Shown in pieces: positions 1 to 11,487 of a DNA stretch of 64,000 nucleotides. Both the position numbers and the translations under genes were made by a program. Origin of the DNA: Solen grandis (taxonomy: Eukaryota > Mollusca > Bivalvia > Adapedonta > Solenidae). The stretch's first letter is position 1, and each line of letters starts with the position of its first letter. The DNA lies in the NCBI GenBank assembly GCA_021229015.1, contig CM037778.1:81044204-81108203 (forward strand). Reading direction: 5' to 3'. The notes beneath the pieces are model-generated. The model was given only the letters and a program-made list of their open reading frames with translations, was not told the DNA's origin and made no database searches.

Positions 1-2235
1 ATAGGATTACCCTTTATTGTCCTGACAATATACGTAATGTACAGTAAGCTTACCCTTCACTGTCCTGACCATATACGTAATGTACAGTAAGCTTACCCTT
101 CACTGTCCTGACCATATACGTAATGTACAGTAAGCTTACCCTTCACTGTCCTGACCATATACGTAATGTACAGTAAGCTTACCCTTCACTGTCCTGACCA
201 TATACGTAATGTACAGTAAGCTTACCCTTCACTGTGCTGACCATATACATAATGTACAGTAAGCTTACCCTTCACTGTCCTGACCATATACATAATGTAT
301 TGTAAGCTAACCCTTCACTGTCCTAACAATATACATAATGTATAGTAAGCTTACCCTTCACTGTCCTAACAATATACGTAATGTATAGTAAGCTTACCCT
401 TCACTGTCCTAACAATATACGTAATGTATAGTAAGCTTACCCTTCACTGACCAGACAAAATACTAATGTACTAAGCTAACCCTTCACTGTCCTGTCCATA
501 TACATAATGTATAGTAAGTTAACCCTTCAATGTCCTGTACATATACAAAATGTACAGTAAGTTTACCCTTCACTGTCCTGACAATATTCATAATGTATAA
601 TAAGCTTACCCTTCACTGTCCTGACAATATACGTAATGTATAGTAAGCTTACCCTTCACTGACCAGACAAAATACATAATGTACTGCAAGCTAACCCTTC
701 ACTGTCCTGTCAATATACATAATGTATAGTAAGCTTACCCTTCACTGTCCTGACAAAATACATAATGTATAGTAATCCTGACACCATATACGTAATGTAT
801 AGTAAGCTTACCCTTCACTGTCCTGACAATATACAAAATGTATAGTAAGCTTACCCTTCACTGTCCTGACCACCATATTCGTAATGTATAGTAAGCTTAC
901 CCTTCACTGTCCTGACCAATATACATAATGTATAGTAAGCTTACCCTTCATTGTCCTGACCACCTTATACATAATGTATAGTAAGCTTACCCTTCACTGT
1001 CCTGACAATATACAAAATGAATAGTAAGCTTACCCTTCACTGTCCTGACCATATACATAATGTATAGTAAGCTTACACATTACTGCACTGACAATATACA
1101 TAATGTATAGTAAGCTTACCCTTTACTGCCCAGACAATATACCTAATGTACAGTAAGCTTACCCTTTACTGCCCAGACAATATACCTAATGTACAGTAAG
1201 CTTACCCTTTACTGCCCTGACAATATACATAATGTACAGTAAGCTTACCCTTTACTGCCCTGACAATATACATAATGTACAGTAAGCTTACCCTTTACTG
1301 CCCTGACAATATGCATAATTTATAGTAAGCTTACCCTTTACTGCCCAGACAATATACATAATGTATAGTAAGCTTACCCTTTACTGCCCTGACAATATAC
1401 ATAATGTACAGTAAGCTTAACCTTTACTGCCCTGACAATATGCATAATTTATAGTAGCTACCTTTACTGCCCGACATATGCATAATGTAAGTAAGCTTAC
1501 CCTTTACTGCCCTGACAATATACATAATGTACAGTAAGCTTACCCTTTACTGCCCAGACAATATACATAATGTACAGTAAGCTTACCCTTTACTGCCCAG
1601 ACAATATACATAATGTATAGTAAGCTTACCCTTTACTGCCCAGACAATATACATAATGTACAGTAAGCTTACCCTTTACTGCCCAGACAATATACATAAT
1701 GTACAGTAAGCTTACCCTTTACTGCCCAGACAATATACATAATGTATACTGTAAGCTTACCCTTTACTGCCCAGACAATATACATAATGTACAGTAAGCT
1801 TACCCTTTACTGCCCAGACAATATACATAATGTACAGTAAGCTTACCCTTTACTGCCCTGACAATATACATAATGTATAGTAAGCTTACCCTTTACTGCC
1901 TGCAATACATAATTATATAACTTACCCTTACTGCCTGACATATACTAATGATATAAGCTTACCCTTCACTGTCCTGACGATATACATAATTTATAGTAAG
2001 CTTACCCTTCACTGTCCTGACAATATATGTATTGTATAGTAAGCTAACCCTTCACTGTCCTGACAATTTACATAATATATAGTAAGATTACCCTTTTTTG
2101 TCATGGCAATATAAATAATGTATAGAAAGCTTACCCTTTATTGTCCTGGCAATATCATAAATAAAACCTTACCTTACTGTCCCCTTTTACTGTCCTGACT
2201 AACATAAAGTAAGCTTACCCTTTACTATCCTGACA
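1..2235. repeat. 43-bp minisatellite array, about 50 copies
   Basis: A tandem array with a 43-bp period, seen from GTAAGCT recurring at 44, 87, 130 and so on. Each unit carries a HindIII site (AAGCTT) and a palindrome-like TACGTA or ATGTACAT core. There are two subtypes: units with CCCTTCACTGTCC fill about 1-1080 and 1950-2090, and units with CCCTTTACTGCCC fill about 1081-1920. Decayed, shortened units occur near 1450-1490, 1895-1950 and 2150-2235. The array runs off the left edge, so its full length is unknown. No coding content is visible. Confidence 0.95.
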
Positions 2236-2665
2236 ATCCACATCTGCAGAATGAAAGACGAGGTCTTCCAAAATGTCTTTATTTCCTGTAGATGTATAAA
2301 AAAAACACTGACTTACCTACTTCACATGTACACTTACATGTACACATATTATTTTGATTAAATGCAGACCTTGTAAATTCATTAAGTTTATAAGCATTTT
2401 CAGTAAAGCAGAAAATAATAAAAACAAATTTGTTTTGCAGTGTTTGTGTTTGCCTAAGTCATAATAAATATGGAAGAATCAAGCTCCAAATTTCTGGAAA
2501 GTATTGGGTTGTAATTTTTTATTAACCCTTAATTATGTAATTTTATTTCATGGTAGGTTCAATTGAAGGTTAAGCTTACTGCATAATTCTTAATGGTTCT
2601 TAAGTCGGTTATTAAATGTGATTAACAAGATCTCAGTATATAACAATAAACAGATAAAACATTAA
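2236..2665. other. AT-rich spacer, nothing recognised
   Basis: Plain AT-rich sequence between the minisatellite and the first HINE element. It includes a short ACATGTACACTTACATGT dyad near 2325. I see no ORF, exon or known repeat here. Confidence 0.5.
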
Positions 2666-3373
2666 CAAGAGGGGTATGATGGCCCTGAATCACTCAACTG
2701 ATATAATGAGCACATGTGTTGGATTTTCATATTGACCTACTTTTTGACCCCACATGACCCACTTTTGAACTTGTCCAAGATTTTATGGAAACAGACATTC
2801 TGACCAAGTTTCATGAAGATAGGGCCAAAAATGTGGCCTCTAGAGTGTTAACAAGGTTTTTCTAAGATTTAACCTCACTTGTAACCTACATTTTGACCCC
2901 ACATGACCCAAATTCGAACTCTTCCAAGACTTTATGAAAACAAACATTCTGACCAAGTTTCATGAAGATTGGGCCAAAAATGTGGCCTCTAGAGTGTAAA
3001 CAAGGTTTTACTAAGATTTGACCTCATGACCTACTTTTTGACCCCAAATGACCCAATTTCGAACTTGTCCAAGATTTTATGGAGACAAACATTCTGACCA
3101 AGTTTCATGAAGGTTGGGCTAAAAATGTGGCCTCTAGAGTGTTAACGAGGTTTTTCTAAGATTTGACCTTGTGACCTACTTTTTGACCCCACATGACCCA
3201 CTTTTGAACTTGTCCAAGATTTTATGGAAACAGACATTCTGACCAAGTTTCATGAAGATTGGCCTAAAAATATGGCCTCTAGAGTGTTAACAAGCCAAAA
3301 TTGTTGACGATGGACGCCAGACGAAGGGGATCACAAAAGCTCACCTTGAGCACAATGTGCTCAAGGTGAGCTA
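2666..3373 (-). mobile_element. HINE-like element, family H1, 145-bp internal units
   Basis: On the minus strand it opens with the family tip (AGCTCACCTTGAGC palindrome, 3340-3373) and a GTCCATCGTC-type stretch. It ends with an internal copy of the tip, a decayed GGGCCAT hairpin and CTTG|TT at 2666. Between these are four tandem units of about 145 bp, at 2733, 2882, 3027 and 3172, each with a TGACCTAC-TTTTTGACCCCACATGACCCA core. Its 3' hairpin is more decayed than in sister copies. The architecture fits non-autonomous Helentrons, which is family knowledge; the assignment is inference. Confidence 0.7.
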
Positions 3374-3893
3374 AAAAATATAGTTTTTACCATTTAAAAC
3401 AGCCAGCATCATTGGAGTGAACCCTGTCTTGTCCTCTTTACAATTAACATTGACATGGGTTAGTTTCATTCGGATTCTCCCACCCGGAAAGTTATCCTCT
3501 CTGACACCCACTGTTGATACACTGAAACTTTTTTCCGGTGACAGATTTTTCTGAAATTTTAGAAAAACATTTACTTAGTCTGAAAAAATGTTGACACAAA
3601 CTTTGACTCAAATTCTTTTTGTTAAAATTCACTCATAAAAGGCAAACAATGCATTTCAAATTTTACAAGAACTATCACTGAGGATGATGAATACCCCCAG
3701 ATACCTCTTTGTCAGAGTTGCTGTTACCATGTCATAAAGTCTTGATTAAGCTGAAGGATAAAAACAAACACAAACAAAAACCAGGTAGAGCTCTGATGCA
3801 CTTATACATGTACTAATGACAAAAAATATTTATAATTGTTGTGAAGTTGAATGAAAAGAAGCTAATGATATTGTGTGGACAAAATATCTTCAA
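3374..3893. other. Intergenic spacer, nothing recognised
   Basis: AT-rich sequence between two HINE-like elements. I found no splice-flanked coding segment, tRNA-like box or terminal inverted repeat here. Confidence 0.4.
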
Positions 3894-4958
3894 CAAGTAA
3901 TAATAGTAATAGTGAACTGTTACTAATTAAGTCTCCCAAATGAAGTTACTCCTTAGATAATCATTCATGAATGGTTTTTGAGAAATAAGGTCATAAGTAA
4001 AATTGAGGGGGTGGGGCCTGACTCTTTAGTAACCCATATGAACATCAAAGAAGTACATGATGTACCATTCAATTCATCTGATCAGAATGAACAAGAATAT
4101 ATATGGTTTAGGGGTGGGGATCTCAATGGTTTTTGAAGTAAAGGTCAGAAATAAAACTGACGGGATGGGGCCAGACCCCTTTGTGACCCCCCCCCCGCAC
4201 CCCCCACCGAGGACACTAAAGAAGTGCAATTCAATCTGCTTCCTCATTAGGAACAAGAATATATATGATCTACGGGTGGGGATCTGAACAGTTTTTGAGA
4301 TATAAAGTCATTAGTAAAATTGAGGGAGTGGGGCCTGGCTCCTTGGTGACCCATGTAAACATCAAAGAAGTACCATTCAATTATAATCTCATTATAAGAA
4401 ACAAGAATATATATGGTTTAGGGGTGGGGATCTGAACAGTTTTTGAGATATAAGGTCATAAGTAAAATTCAGGTGGTGGGGCCTGATCCCTTGGTGACCC
4501 ATGTGAACATAAAAGAAGTACCAATCAGTCCATCTCATCATGAGGAACAAGAATATATATGGTTTAGGGGTAGGGATGTGAACAGTTTTTCAAAATATTT
4601 GGTAACAAGTAAAATTGAAGGGGTGGGGCCTGACCCCTAGGTGACCTCAGGGACACCAAAGTAGTACTATTCAATTCTTCTCATTATGAGGCACAAAAAA
4701 TATATGATTCAGGGTTGGAAATTTGAAATATTAAACCAAATACATTTTTTATGCAAAAATCCATCTTTGAGGGGGTGGGGCCTGACCCCAAGGGAGCCCC
4801 CATTTACAAAATTCAGGGGGGGGGGGGGCACCACTACTCATTGAGGACTGTGTGTGAAGTTTTGTAAAGATATGCCAGATCCGAGTTATGGCCCGTACAA
4901 AGTTGCTGGTGGAAGAAAGAAGAATAATAATAAGAAAGAATTTCATTTGGGAGACTTA
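3894..4958 (-). mobile_element. HINE-like element, family H2 (AAGTCTCCCAAA termini)
   Basis: Minus-strand copy of a second family. The 5' tip TTAAGTCTCCCAAATGAA lies at the right end. An internal inverted copy of it near 3930-3950 is followed by an AGTAACAGTTCACTATTACT hairpin and ATTATTACTTG|TTG at the left end. The interior is a tandem array of about 150-bp units, recognisable by TTTTTGAGATATAAGGTCAT and GGGGTGGGGCCTGACCCC. Runs of C (4188-4196) and G (4817-4828) lie inside. The short open frames here are repeat-derived and not taken as genes. Confidence 0.7.
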
Positions 4959-5051
4959 AATTAATAAATACAACAAAGGGCCACAACTCATATAAAATAA
5001 AGCATTCATGATGTGATATGTACAACTAGACTTGGTACTTATTATTTCTGT

Positions 5052-5086
5052 GCAGCGACGGTAAACCCCAATACAATACAATACTT
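5052..5086 (+). repeat. SINE 3' tail fragment (family A)
   Basis: The string GCAGCGACGGTAAACCCCAA followed by ATACAATACAATAC is the 3' end shared with the full-length SINE copies at 29433 and 33373. Only the tail is present. Confidence 0.6.
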
Positions 5087-5159
5087 ATTTTTTCTGTTAA
5101 GTCAAATCAAAATCAGACCATTAGTAACCAAGATATAGTGTGGATAAAATATATTTAGT

Positions 5160-7043
5160 AAATATAAAGGTGGTCACTTAATGCAGGTTGAAAAAATTCT
5201 GAAGATAGTCAATCATCTGGAGGCCTCAATTTTCATGGGATCAAAATGCTTACACAATTATGGTATGAAACCTTGAGGCAATCATTGGTGCAAAACAAGA
5301 GTTAATTTTGAACCTTAGTTCCAGAGAAGAATCATTTTTTAAATTTTCTTCAAGATATAAGGAAAATAAATGACTCCCTGTGTGAATCATTTTTCAAGGG
5401 ACCAACTTTATGTTAGCAATTATTGTAGACAGTCATGAGGTGACCAAATGTCAAATGAAATTAAATTCTGTCCATTGGTTTCACAGAATAAGAATTTTAA
5501 AATTTTCTATAAAAAGTATACAAGGAAACTCTAGCTGAACCCCTATAGGCCTCTTTTTCACGGGATCAACTTTATTTTAGCAACTATTGTACACAGTCAT
5601 GAGGTGACATTTTGTGCCAAAGGAAATTTAATTCTGACCAATAGTTTTACAGATTGAAGAAGAATTTTTATAATTTTTATATAGAGTATATTACGAAAAT
5701 AGCTGACCCCATAGCGGCCTCAGTTTTCAAGAGATCAACTTTATTTTAGCAAATATGTAAGAGTCATAAGGTGACCATTTAAGTCAAATGTAACAAGTAA
5801 TAATTGTAACAGTGCACTGTTACTAAGTCTCCCAAACAAAGTTTAAGAAATAATGTCAGAAGTAAAACTGAGGGGTGGGGCCTGACCACTTGATGTGACC
5901 CATGTAAACACAAAAGAAGTACCAATCAATCCATCTGATCATGAGGAACAAATATATATATATATTGTTTAGGGGTGGGGATCTGAACAGTTTTTGAGAT
6001 ATAAGGTCATAAGTAAAATTGACAGGGTTGGGCCTGATCCCTGGGTGACCTCAGGGCACACAAAAGTAGTACCATTCAATTTGTCTCATCATGAGGAACA
6101 AAAATATGTATGGTTTAAGGGTAGGGATCTGAACTGTTTTTGAGATATAAGGTCATAAGTAAAATTGAGTGGGTGGGGACACCAAAGTAGTACTATTCAA
6201 TTCTCTCATTATGAGGAACAAAAAAGTATATGATTCAAGGTTTGAAATATTTAACCAAAATACATTTTTTATGCAAAAATCCATCTTTTGAGTGGGTGGG
6301 GCCTGAAATCTGGGGGCACCACTACTCATTGAGGACTATAAGTGTGTGAAGTTTTGTAAAGATAGGTCGAGATATGGCCCATACAAAGTTGCCGGTGGAG
6401 GAAAGAAGAATAAGAATAATAATAAGAAGAAACGGAGTAAAAACAATAAGTCTCCAAACTTCGTTTGGGAGAATTAAATTCTGACCATTGGTTTCACACA
6501 AGAAGAATTTTGAAAATTTCTATAAAGAGTATATATTAAGGAAACTTGCTGACCCATTGGGGCCTCATTTATCAAAGGATCAACTTTATTTTAGCAATTT
6601 TTGGAGAGTCATGAGGTGACCATTTGTACAAAATGAAATTTAATTCTGACTCTTGGTTTCACACAAGAAAAATATTGAAATTTCCAATATAAAGTATACA
6701 GGAAACTAGCTGACCCCTAGGGGCCTCATTTTTCAAGGGATCAACTTTATTTTAGCAATTATGGTAGACAGTCATGAGGTGACCATTTGTATTAAATGAA
6801 ATCATATTTTGACCATTGGTTTCACCGAAGAAGAATTTTGAAATTTTCTGTAGAGTATAGAAAGAAACTTGCCAAACCCCTTAGGGGCCTCATTTTTCAA
6901 GGGATCAACTTTTTTTAATAATTATGGGAGACAGTCATGAGGTGACCATTTGTACCAAATTAAATTAAATTCTGGCCGAAGAATTTTTTTTGAAATTTTC
7001 TATACAGAGTATATAATGAAATAAGCCAACCCCCTAGGGGCCT
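5160..7043. repeat. About 163-bp tandem array, interrupted by an H2 element
   Basis: Direct units of about 162-171 bp, each with GGGATCAACTTTATTTTAGC, TCATGAGGTGACCATTTGT and AATTCTGACCATTGGTTTCA. Landmarks fall near 5397, 5560, 5731, 6575, 6738 and 6900. The array is split by an H2 element at 5794-6475 and cut on its right by the 2.7-kb element that starts at 7052. It could be the inside of a HINE whose ends are lost. The unit length resembles the 160-bp class of bivalve satellites, but I cannot test homology. Confidence 0.75.
5794..6475 (-). mobile_element. HINE-like element, family H2, nested in the 163-bp array
   Basis: A shorter H2 copy. The left end reads CAAGTAATAATTGTAACAGT with the ACAGTGCACTGT hairpin. 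The right end is the palindrome AAGTCTCCAAACTTCGTTTG. The surrounding 163-bp unit resumes directly after it (AATTAAATTCTGACCATTGG), which shows it inserted into the array. Confidence 0.75.
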
Positions 7044-9763
7044 CATTTTTCGGTATCCAGTCAATTCGTAACCTAACCAATTTGTAACCTGTTGTTTTTT
7101 TTCGTCAATTTGTAACCTTTCAAATTATTGGTCAATTCATAACCGCACTTCATAACCTCCAGTACTTTGCCAGTGTTCCATTAAGTAAGTGTAAACAGAT
7201 ATCATATGTGTAAGTGTTAATTGCTATTAATGCCTATAATAAGTGCAAGGATGATTAGTAAGTATAAAATTTACGTCAAGTGTCAAGTCGTAATCGCAAT
7301 TAATCATTAATTTTTATCTTATCGTAATTGAATTGCTAATGACAACTGTTTCATTAAGCAGGTGTTTATTGGTATCATGGGTCTAATACTTGATGACCAA
7401 TTAATAATACTTCTGTTTGCCTCTATTTCTCATCTATGGAGATGTACAATGATATGTACTAAAGTATTCTCAATTTTGGACCAAATAATTTCAACCAATT
7501 TTTACTATTCTTGCGTAACGCAATACATAAATAGGAAATCTCCCCAACTCTGCAGAAATGGAAAGCATATTTGTTGATTGTTTTACATTTAATACCCATT
7601 TATTAACTAGTCATGAATATTTTAGATAAAGATCTATCTCTTATATGTGTGTTATGGATATAACCCAGTTTATGGATATAACCCAGTTTTCCAATTACTG
7701 TCCTGTAATATTCTCATAAATTGTGATATTAATTTGACAAATGTTATTAATTCTGAATCTTTTGCTAAAATTTTATTTGATGATATTATGAACCACCTTG
7801 TTACTGGTGACATTGACATAAATCAATGTATAACACATTCTCTAAACTTATTTATGTTGTTTTTATTTTTAAATTGCATTTTAGGTGTTTACACATACTT
7901 CAGCAGTATGTGGGGAGTTAGTAAGATTTCCATTGTCTATTTTAGCTAAAGAGAGATCAATAAAATTTGGTTAAAAAAATGAAATCAACAAATCCATCAT
8001 GAAAATATATGTATATTGATCAGTGAAATAATATTACAGGCATTTGTTGGTCGAAGCGTATAAATTTGATTATTGATCTTGATTTTCCAAACTATTTTTT
8101 ATGAATTTGATATTAATATGCATTATTTTCCAAAATAATTGAATAATTGCATGTTTTACCTTCAGGTTTGCATTTTTTTCGGAATACATTTACTGACTGT
8201 AAATAAATGTGTTGACATTGCAAGAAAATGAAGAATATGATATCTTTTAAATCATGAAATACTAAATGAGATACAAATAGTTTATTGGAAAATTATTTGA
8301 GCATATTTCTTAACAAAAACGACTGAAATGCAATACTTAATAAGACCTATTTATGTGGCAATATATATTACATGATATATACCATCACATGTATTGGTTT
8401 GAATAAGCGCACCCCTTAATTAAGTTTTGTGAGGTCTTGCAAGACAGAATTTTAATCTTTAGTGTTAATTGTAAATGTTTGTGTAAAAACTGCAATTAAA
8501 TTGGATAACCACATGTGAGCTTATATGTAAATACTTTTTAAATGTTATTTGAAACTCATTGATATTTGCACCTTTTAATTAGGTTTTGTACGAACGCCTC
8601 ACATTTTCCAGAATTTTTATATAATATATATGTTATTTGATAAGTAAATCAAATGCTAATGTAAAAGAAATATCAGTGTAACAAACCTGACCCGGCCCAG
8701 GATCGAACCCGGTCTGCCGGCATGCAAGTCCAATGCTCTAACCACTGAGCCAAAGTGTCGACTCACTGACGCAGTTGTCAGATTGTCTTTGTACCTGTGA
8801 CAATGCATCGTCACATTACTTTCCCCTCTCAAACTGAGACTTTGCCTGGAAAATATGTGGGTGAGGCAACTCCGGTCTGGCAGTTGACATTTTCCCACTG
8901 CGGCCACCAATGTAAAAAACTCGAACCTGCCCAGGATCGAACCCGGTCCGTCAGCGTGCTAATCATATGCTCTAATCACTGAGCCAAAGAGTCAACTCCC
9001 TGACACAGTTGTCAGAGATTGTATTTGTCACATGTTACAACGCATCGTCACATCAGTATGTTTAAAATATATATATTATCTATCGTAGAAAAACCTTTTC
9101 TAAATCTTGACTGGAATTCAGTAATATGATCATTTGATTCAACGTACAAAGAAATATGTTTATTTATGTTTGCCCAGGCAACTTTAGTGTTATCGGTCTA
9201 TAGTTTTGGGGTTTTGCTGGACCTTCTTTATTTTTTTTTATTTTTTGAAACTTGGAACTTTGTATTTTACTCTCGGCTGAATGGTGATAATAACCAACAT
9301 ATTATATATGTGTGAATATCAGCAATAATTATTACCTTTATTAACAATTCAACAGAATTCAACAGAAAATAAAAGCCGCTCATAAGTGTGTAAAGATCGG
9401 TGGTCAACATCAATGGGAGGTGACTAGTAAATAGATTATAGACGCGCAAAATGTCTAGGTCCCCAATAGGGGTTTGACATCATAGGAAGATAGAGAGAGA
9501 TAGAGATTATTCAAATATTATATTTGTCACACTTTATCACATAATAAAAGCTTATTTTATTACGTGACTGTGATTTTCGGCTTTTTTTAAGTATCATTTA
9601 ACTGTATTTGGTACCTATTAATTTTAATTAAGACGTAATTAATGTTGTATCAGATGTTATATGGGAGGTTACGAATTGACAAGATTTTGAAAACGGTTAC
9701 GAATTAACCAGAAAACGGTTACGAATTGGGTAGGTTATTTCCCGGTTACGAATTCCATTTTTC
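7044..9763. mobile_element. 2.7-kb inverted-repeat element with repeated-motif ends and 8-bp TSD
   Basis: Both ends are arrays of the short motif TCAATTCGTAACC in opposite orientation: about four copies at 7060-7165, and the inverse (GGTTACGAATTGA type) at 9665-9755. An exact 8-bp direct repeat CATTTTTC flanks the element (7044-7051 and 9756-9763), giving element limits of 7052-9755. The left flank sits in the 163-bp array. The interior is AT-rich, has no transposase-like ORF, and carries a SINE-like dimer. TIRs of this size with an 8-9 bp duplication suggest a Mutator-like (MULE) or fold-back element. The class is inference; the boundaries are direct. Confidence 0.75.
8680..9056 (-). repeat. 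tRNA-derived SINE dimer (family B)
   Basis: On the minus strand each half has an A-box-like TGGCTCAGTGGTTAGAGCAT and a B-box-like GGGTTCGATCCTGGGC. Both lie in tRNA-like spacing but do not fold into an intact cloverleaf. The halves (about 8685-8830 and 8925-9056) also share GTTGTCAGATTGT and ACAATGCATCGTCACAT downstream of the tRNA part. No tRNA gene is called. Confidence 0.6.
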
Positions 9764-9952
9764 AACTGGCCTCTGTACACCTGTGCATTGTACCTGTTGT
9801 GAAGAGAAAATCTTACCAATAATTTACTCCTGTTATTATCTTTAACATTTTTTAAAATATCTGTATCCTTAACTGGTCCCATTTTTCTTAAGTCCTAGAT
9901 GCCTTCGATAGATATTGCAGGTACAGTACTGACGCAACTTTCTGAATCATAA

Positions 9953-10995
9953 CAAGAGGCCCTGAATCGCTCACCTGAGAAACATTGCCCTCAATGCCAA
10001 TTATTATATTACGAGTCATACTGAATACATAATCTATGCAGAAGTACAACAAGATCATCTAAATTCAACACAAAAACTGTACCTGCCATCCAAACTTTGA
10101 AGGTCACAGCTCTAATAAGTCTATATAAAATCAAGTGACTCATTGGGCGATGTCAATTTTGAGACCAGGGCCATGATTTGATCAAAATTGGTAGATATTC
10201 ACTAGGCCATGTTACTCACCAAATATCTAAACTCTAGACCTTGTGGTTTCTGATAAGAAGATTTTTCTAGTTTTTTTTTTCGTTTTGTTTTTCTAAATAA
10301 GTCTATGTAAAATCAAGTGACCCCTGGGGCGGGGACAATTTTGACCCCAGGGCCATAGTTTGAACAAATTAAGTTGAGATCTACCAGGCCAAGTTACACA
10401 CCAAATATTTAAACTCCAGGCCTTGTGGTTTCTGACAAGAACATTTTTCTATCTATGTAAAATCAAGTGACCCCTGGGGCGGGGCCAAGTTCGACCCCAG
10501 GGTTAGGATTTGAACAAACTTGGTAATGGTCCATAAGACAACGCCACACACCACATATCTAAACTCCAGGCCTTGTGGTTTCTGACAAGAATATTTTTCT
10601 AGCTTTTCAAGTGCAAGTCTAAGTAAAATCAAGTGACCCTTTGGGCGGGGCCAATTTCGACCCCAGGGTCATGATTTGAATAAACTTGGTAATGGTCCAT
10701 AAGACAATGCCACACACCAAATATCTAAGCTCTAGGCCTAGCGGTTTCGGAGGATAATATTTTTAAAAATTTTACTTTAAAAATCTATGTTTAGCTCTTG
10801 TGACCCAGATATGCAACAGACCGGAACCATTTGAACAAATTTAGTGGAGCTTCATGCAAGGAACACCCCAGGCAATTTTCATCAAATTTGGCCAAGTGGT
10901 TTTGGAGATGTTTAAAGAAAATTGTTGACGCCGGAGGCACGGATGGACGCACGCACGGACGACGGACAAATGAGATCACACGCTCAGGTGAGCTA
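9953..10995 (-). mobile_element. HINE-like element, family H1, about 150-180 bp internal units
   Basis: On the minus strand the element runs from AGCTCACCTGAGCGTGTGAT (right end, palindrome partly lost) to CAGGTGAGCGATTCAGGG and CTCTTG|TT (left end). The interior has four units marked by AAAATCAAGTGACCC at about 10127, 10308, 10459 and 10625, unrelated in sequence to the 145-bp units of the copy at 2666. A GTCCGTGCGTGCGTCC stretch follows the tip, as in sister copies. Confidence 0.75.
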
Positions 10996-11093
10996 AAAAC
11001 CGGTCCACATCTCCACGCAGTTATCTCCCTTTAATTGTAAGTGAGCGTACAAGGAAGTTTGCCTTTTAAAAATAGCACCGCCGTGGAAAACCA

Positions 11094-11112
11094 TGACGTC
11101 ACATCCGGTTCA
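11094..11112 (+). promoter_or_regulatory. CRE plus ETS motif, likely COMMD7 promoter
   Basis: A perfect palindromic CRE (TGACGTCA, 11094-11101) abuts ACATCCGGTT, which is a consensus ETS site (ACCGGATGT) on the other strand. They lie 7-25 bases before the COMMD7 start codon, in a locally GC-richer patch with CCGCCGTGG just upstream. CRE/ETS pairs are typical of TATA-less housekeeping promoters. No TATA box is visible. Use as a promoter is inference. Confidence 0.5.
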
Positions 11113-11118
11113 GAAATC

Positions 11119-11208
11119 ATGTCCGCCCAAACATTTCATTTTAGCAAGGAAACACCCACTGATTCTATGTTTAGTGATATTCAGACTTTAAACAAATTTC
11201 AAGACGAG
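11119..11208 (+). CDS. COMMD7: COMMD7 exon 1 (N-terminus)
   Basis: ATG at 11119 opens 30 codons (MSAQTFHFSKETP...LNKFQDE) ending at GAG|GTATGAG in phase 0. COMMD7 is a small Commander-complex subunit linked to endosomal cargo recycling and NF-kB control. The end of this exon (DIQTLNKFQDE) corresponds to the DMQQLNQLGAQ region of vertebrate COMMD7, as I remember it. Phase 0 joins cleanly to the next exon. An earlier ATG at 11093 is in another frame and meets a stop. Identity rests mainly on exons 2 and 3. The exon is short, so its start is less certain than the others. Confidence 0.65.
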
Positions 11209-11487
11209 GTATGAGCAAACTTAAACAACGTTTAACAAGTATTTAACTTCTCTTTTAACTGATCTCATTCATGTGGGTTTTTTTTCCATGTGTCTCCTCA
11301 GTGTATCGCCTTATCCTGGGGTATCCAGTTCTCACCAGCAGAAAAAAATAACAAAACAGTCGATCAATTTTATATTAAATATATTCCCGAATGCAACAAT
11401 ATATTCCCTTCAAATGTTAGAAATTGTCATTAGTTATTAAAAACAAAATAAAGAAAACTGTCTAATAAGTGAACAACAGTCAAAAAC

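Noticed and set aside
8656..8982. Possible tRNA gene
   Set aside because: A and B boxes are present but no complete cloverleaf or acceptor stem, and the segment is duplicated with shared flanks, as in a SINE.
11303..11443. Apparent acceptor and open frame (CIALSWGIQFSPAEKNN) after COMMD7 exon 1
   Set aside because: It is in phase with exon 1, but the alternative join to exon 2 at 18631 matches COMMD7. This frame soon ends in a stop and has no recognisable similarity.
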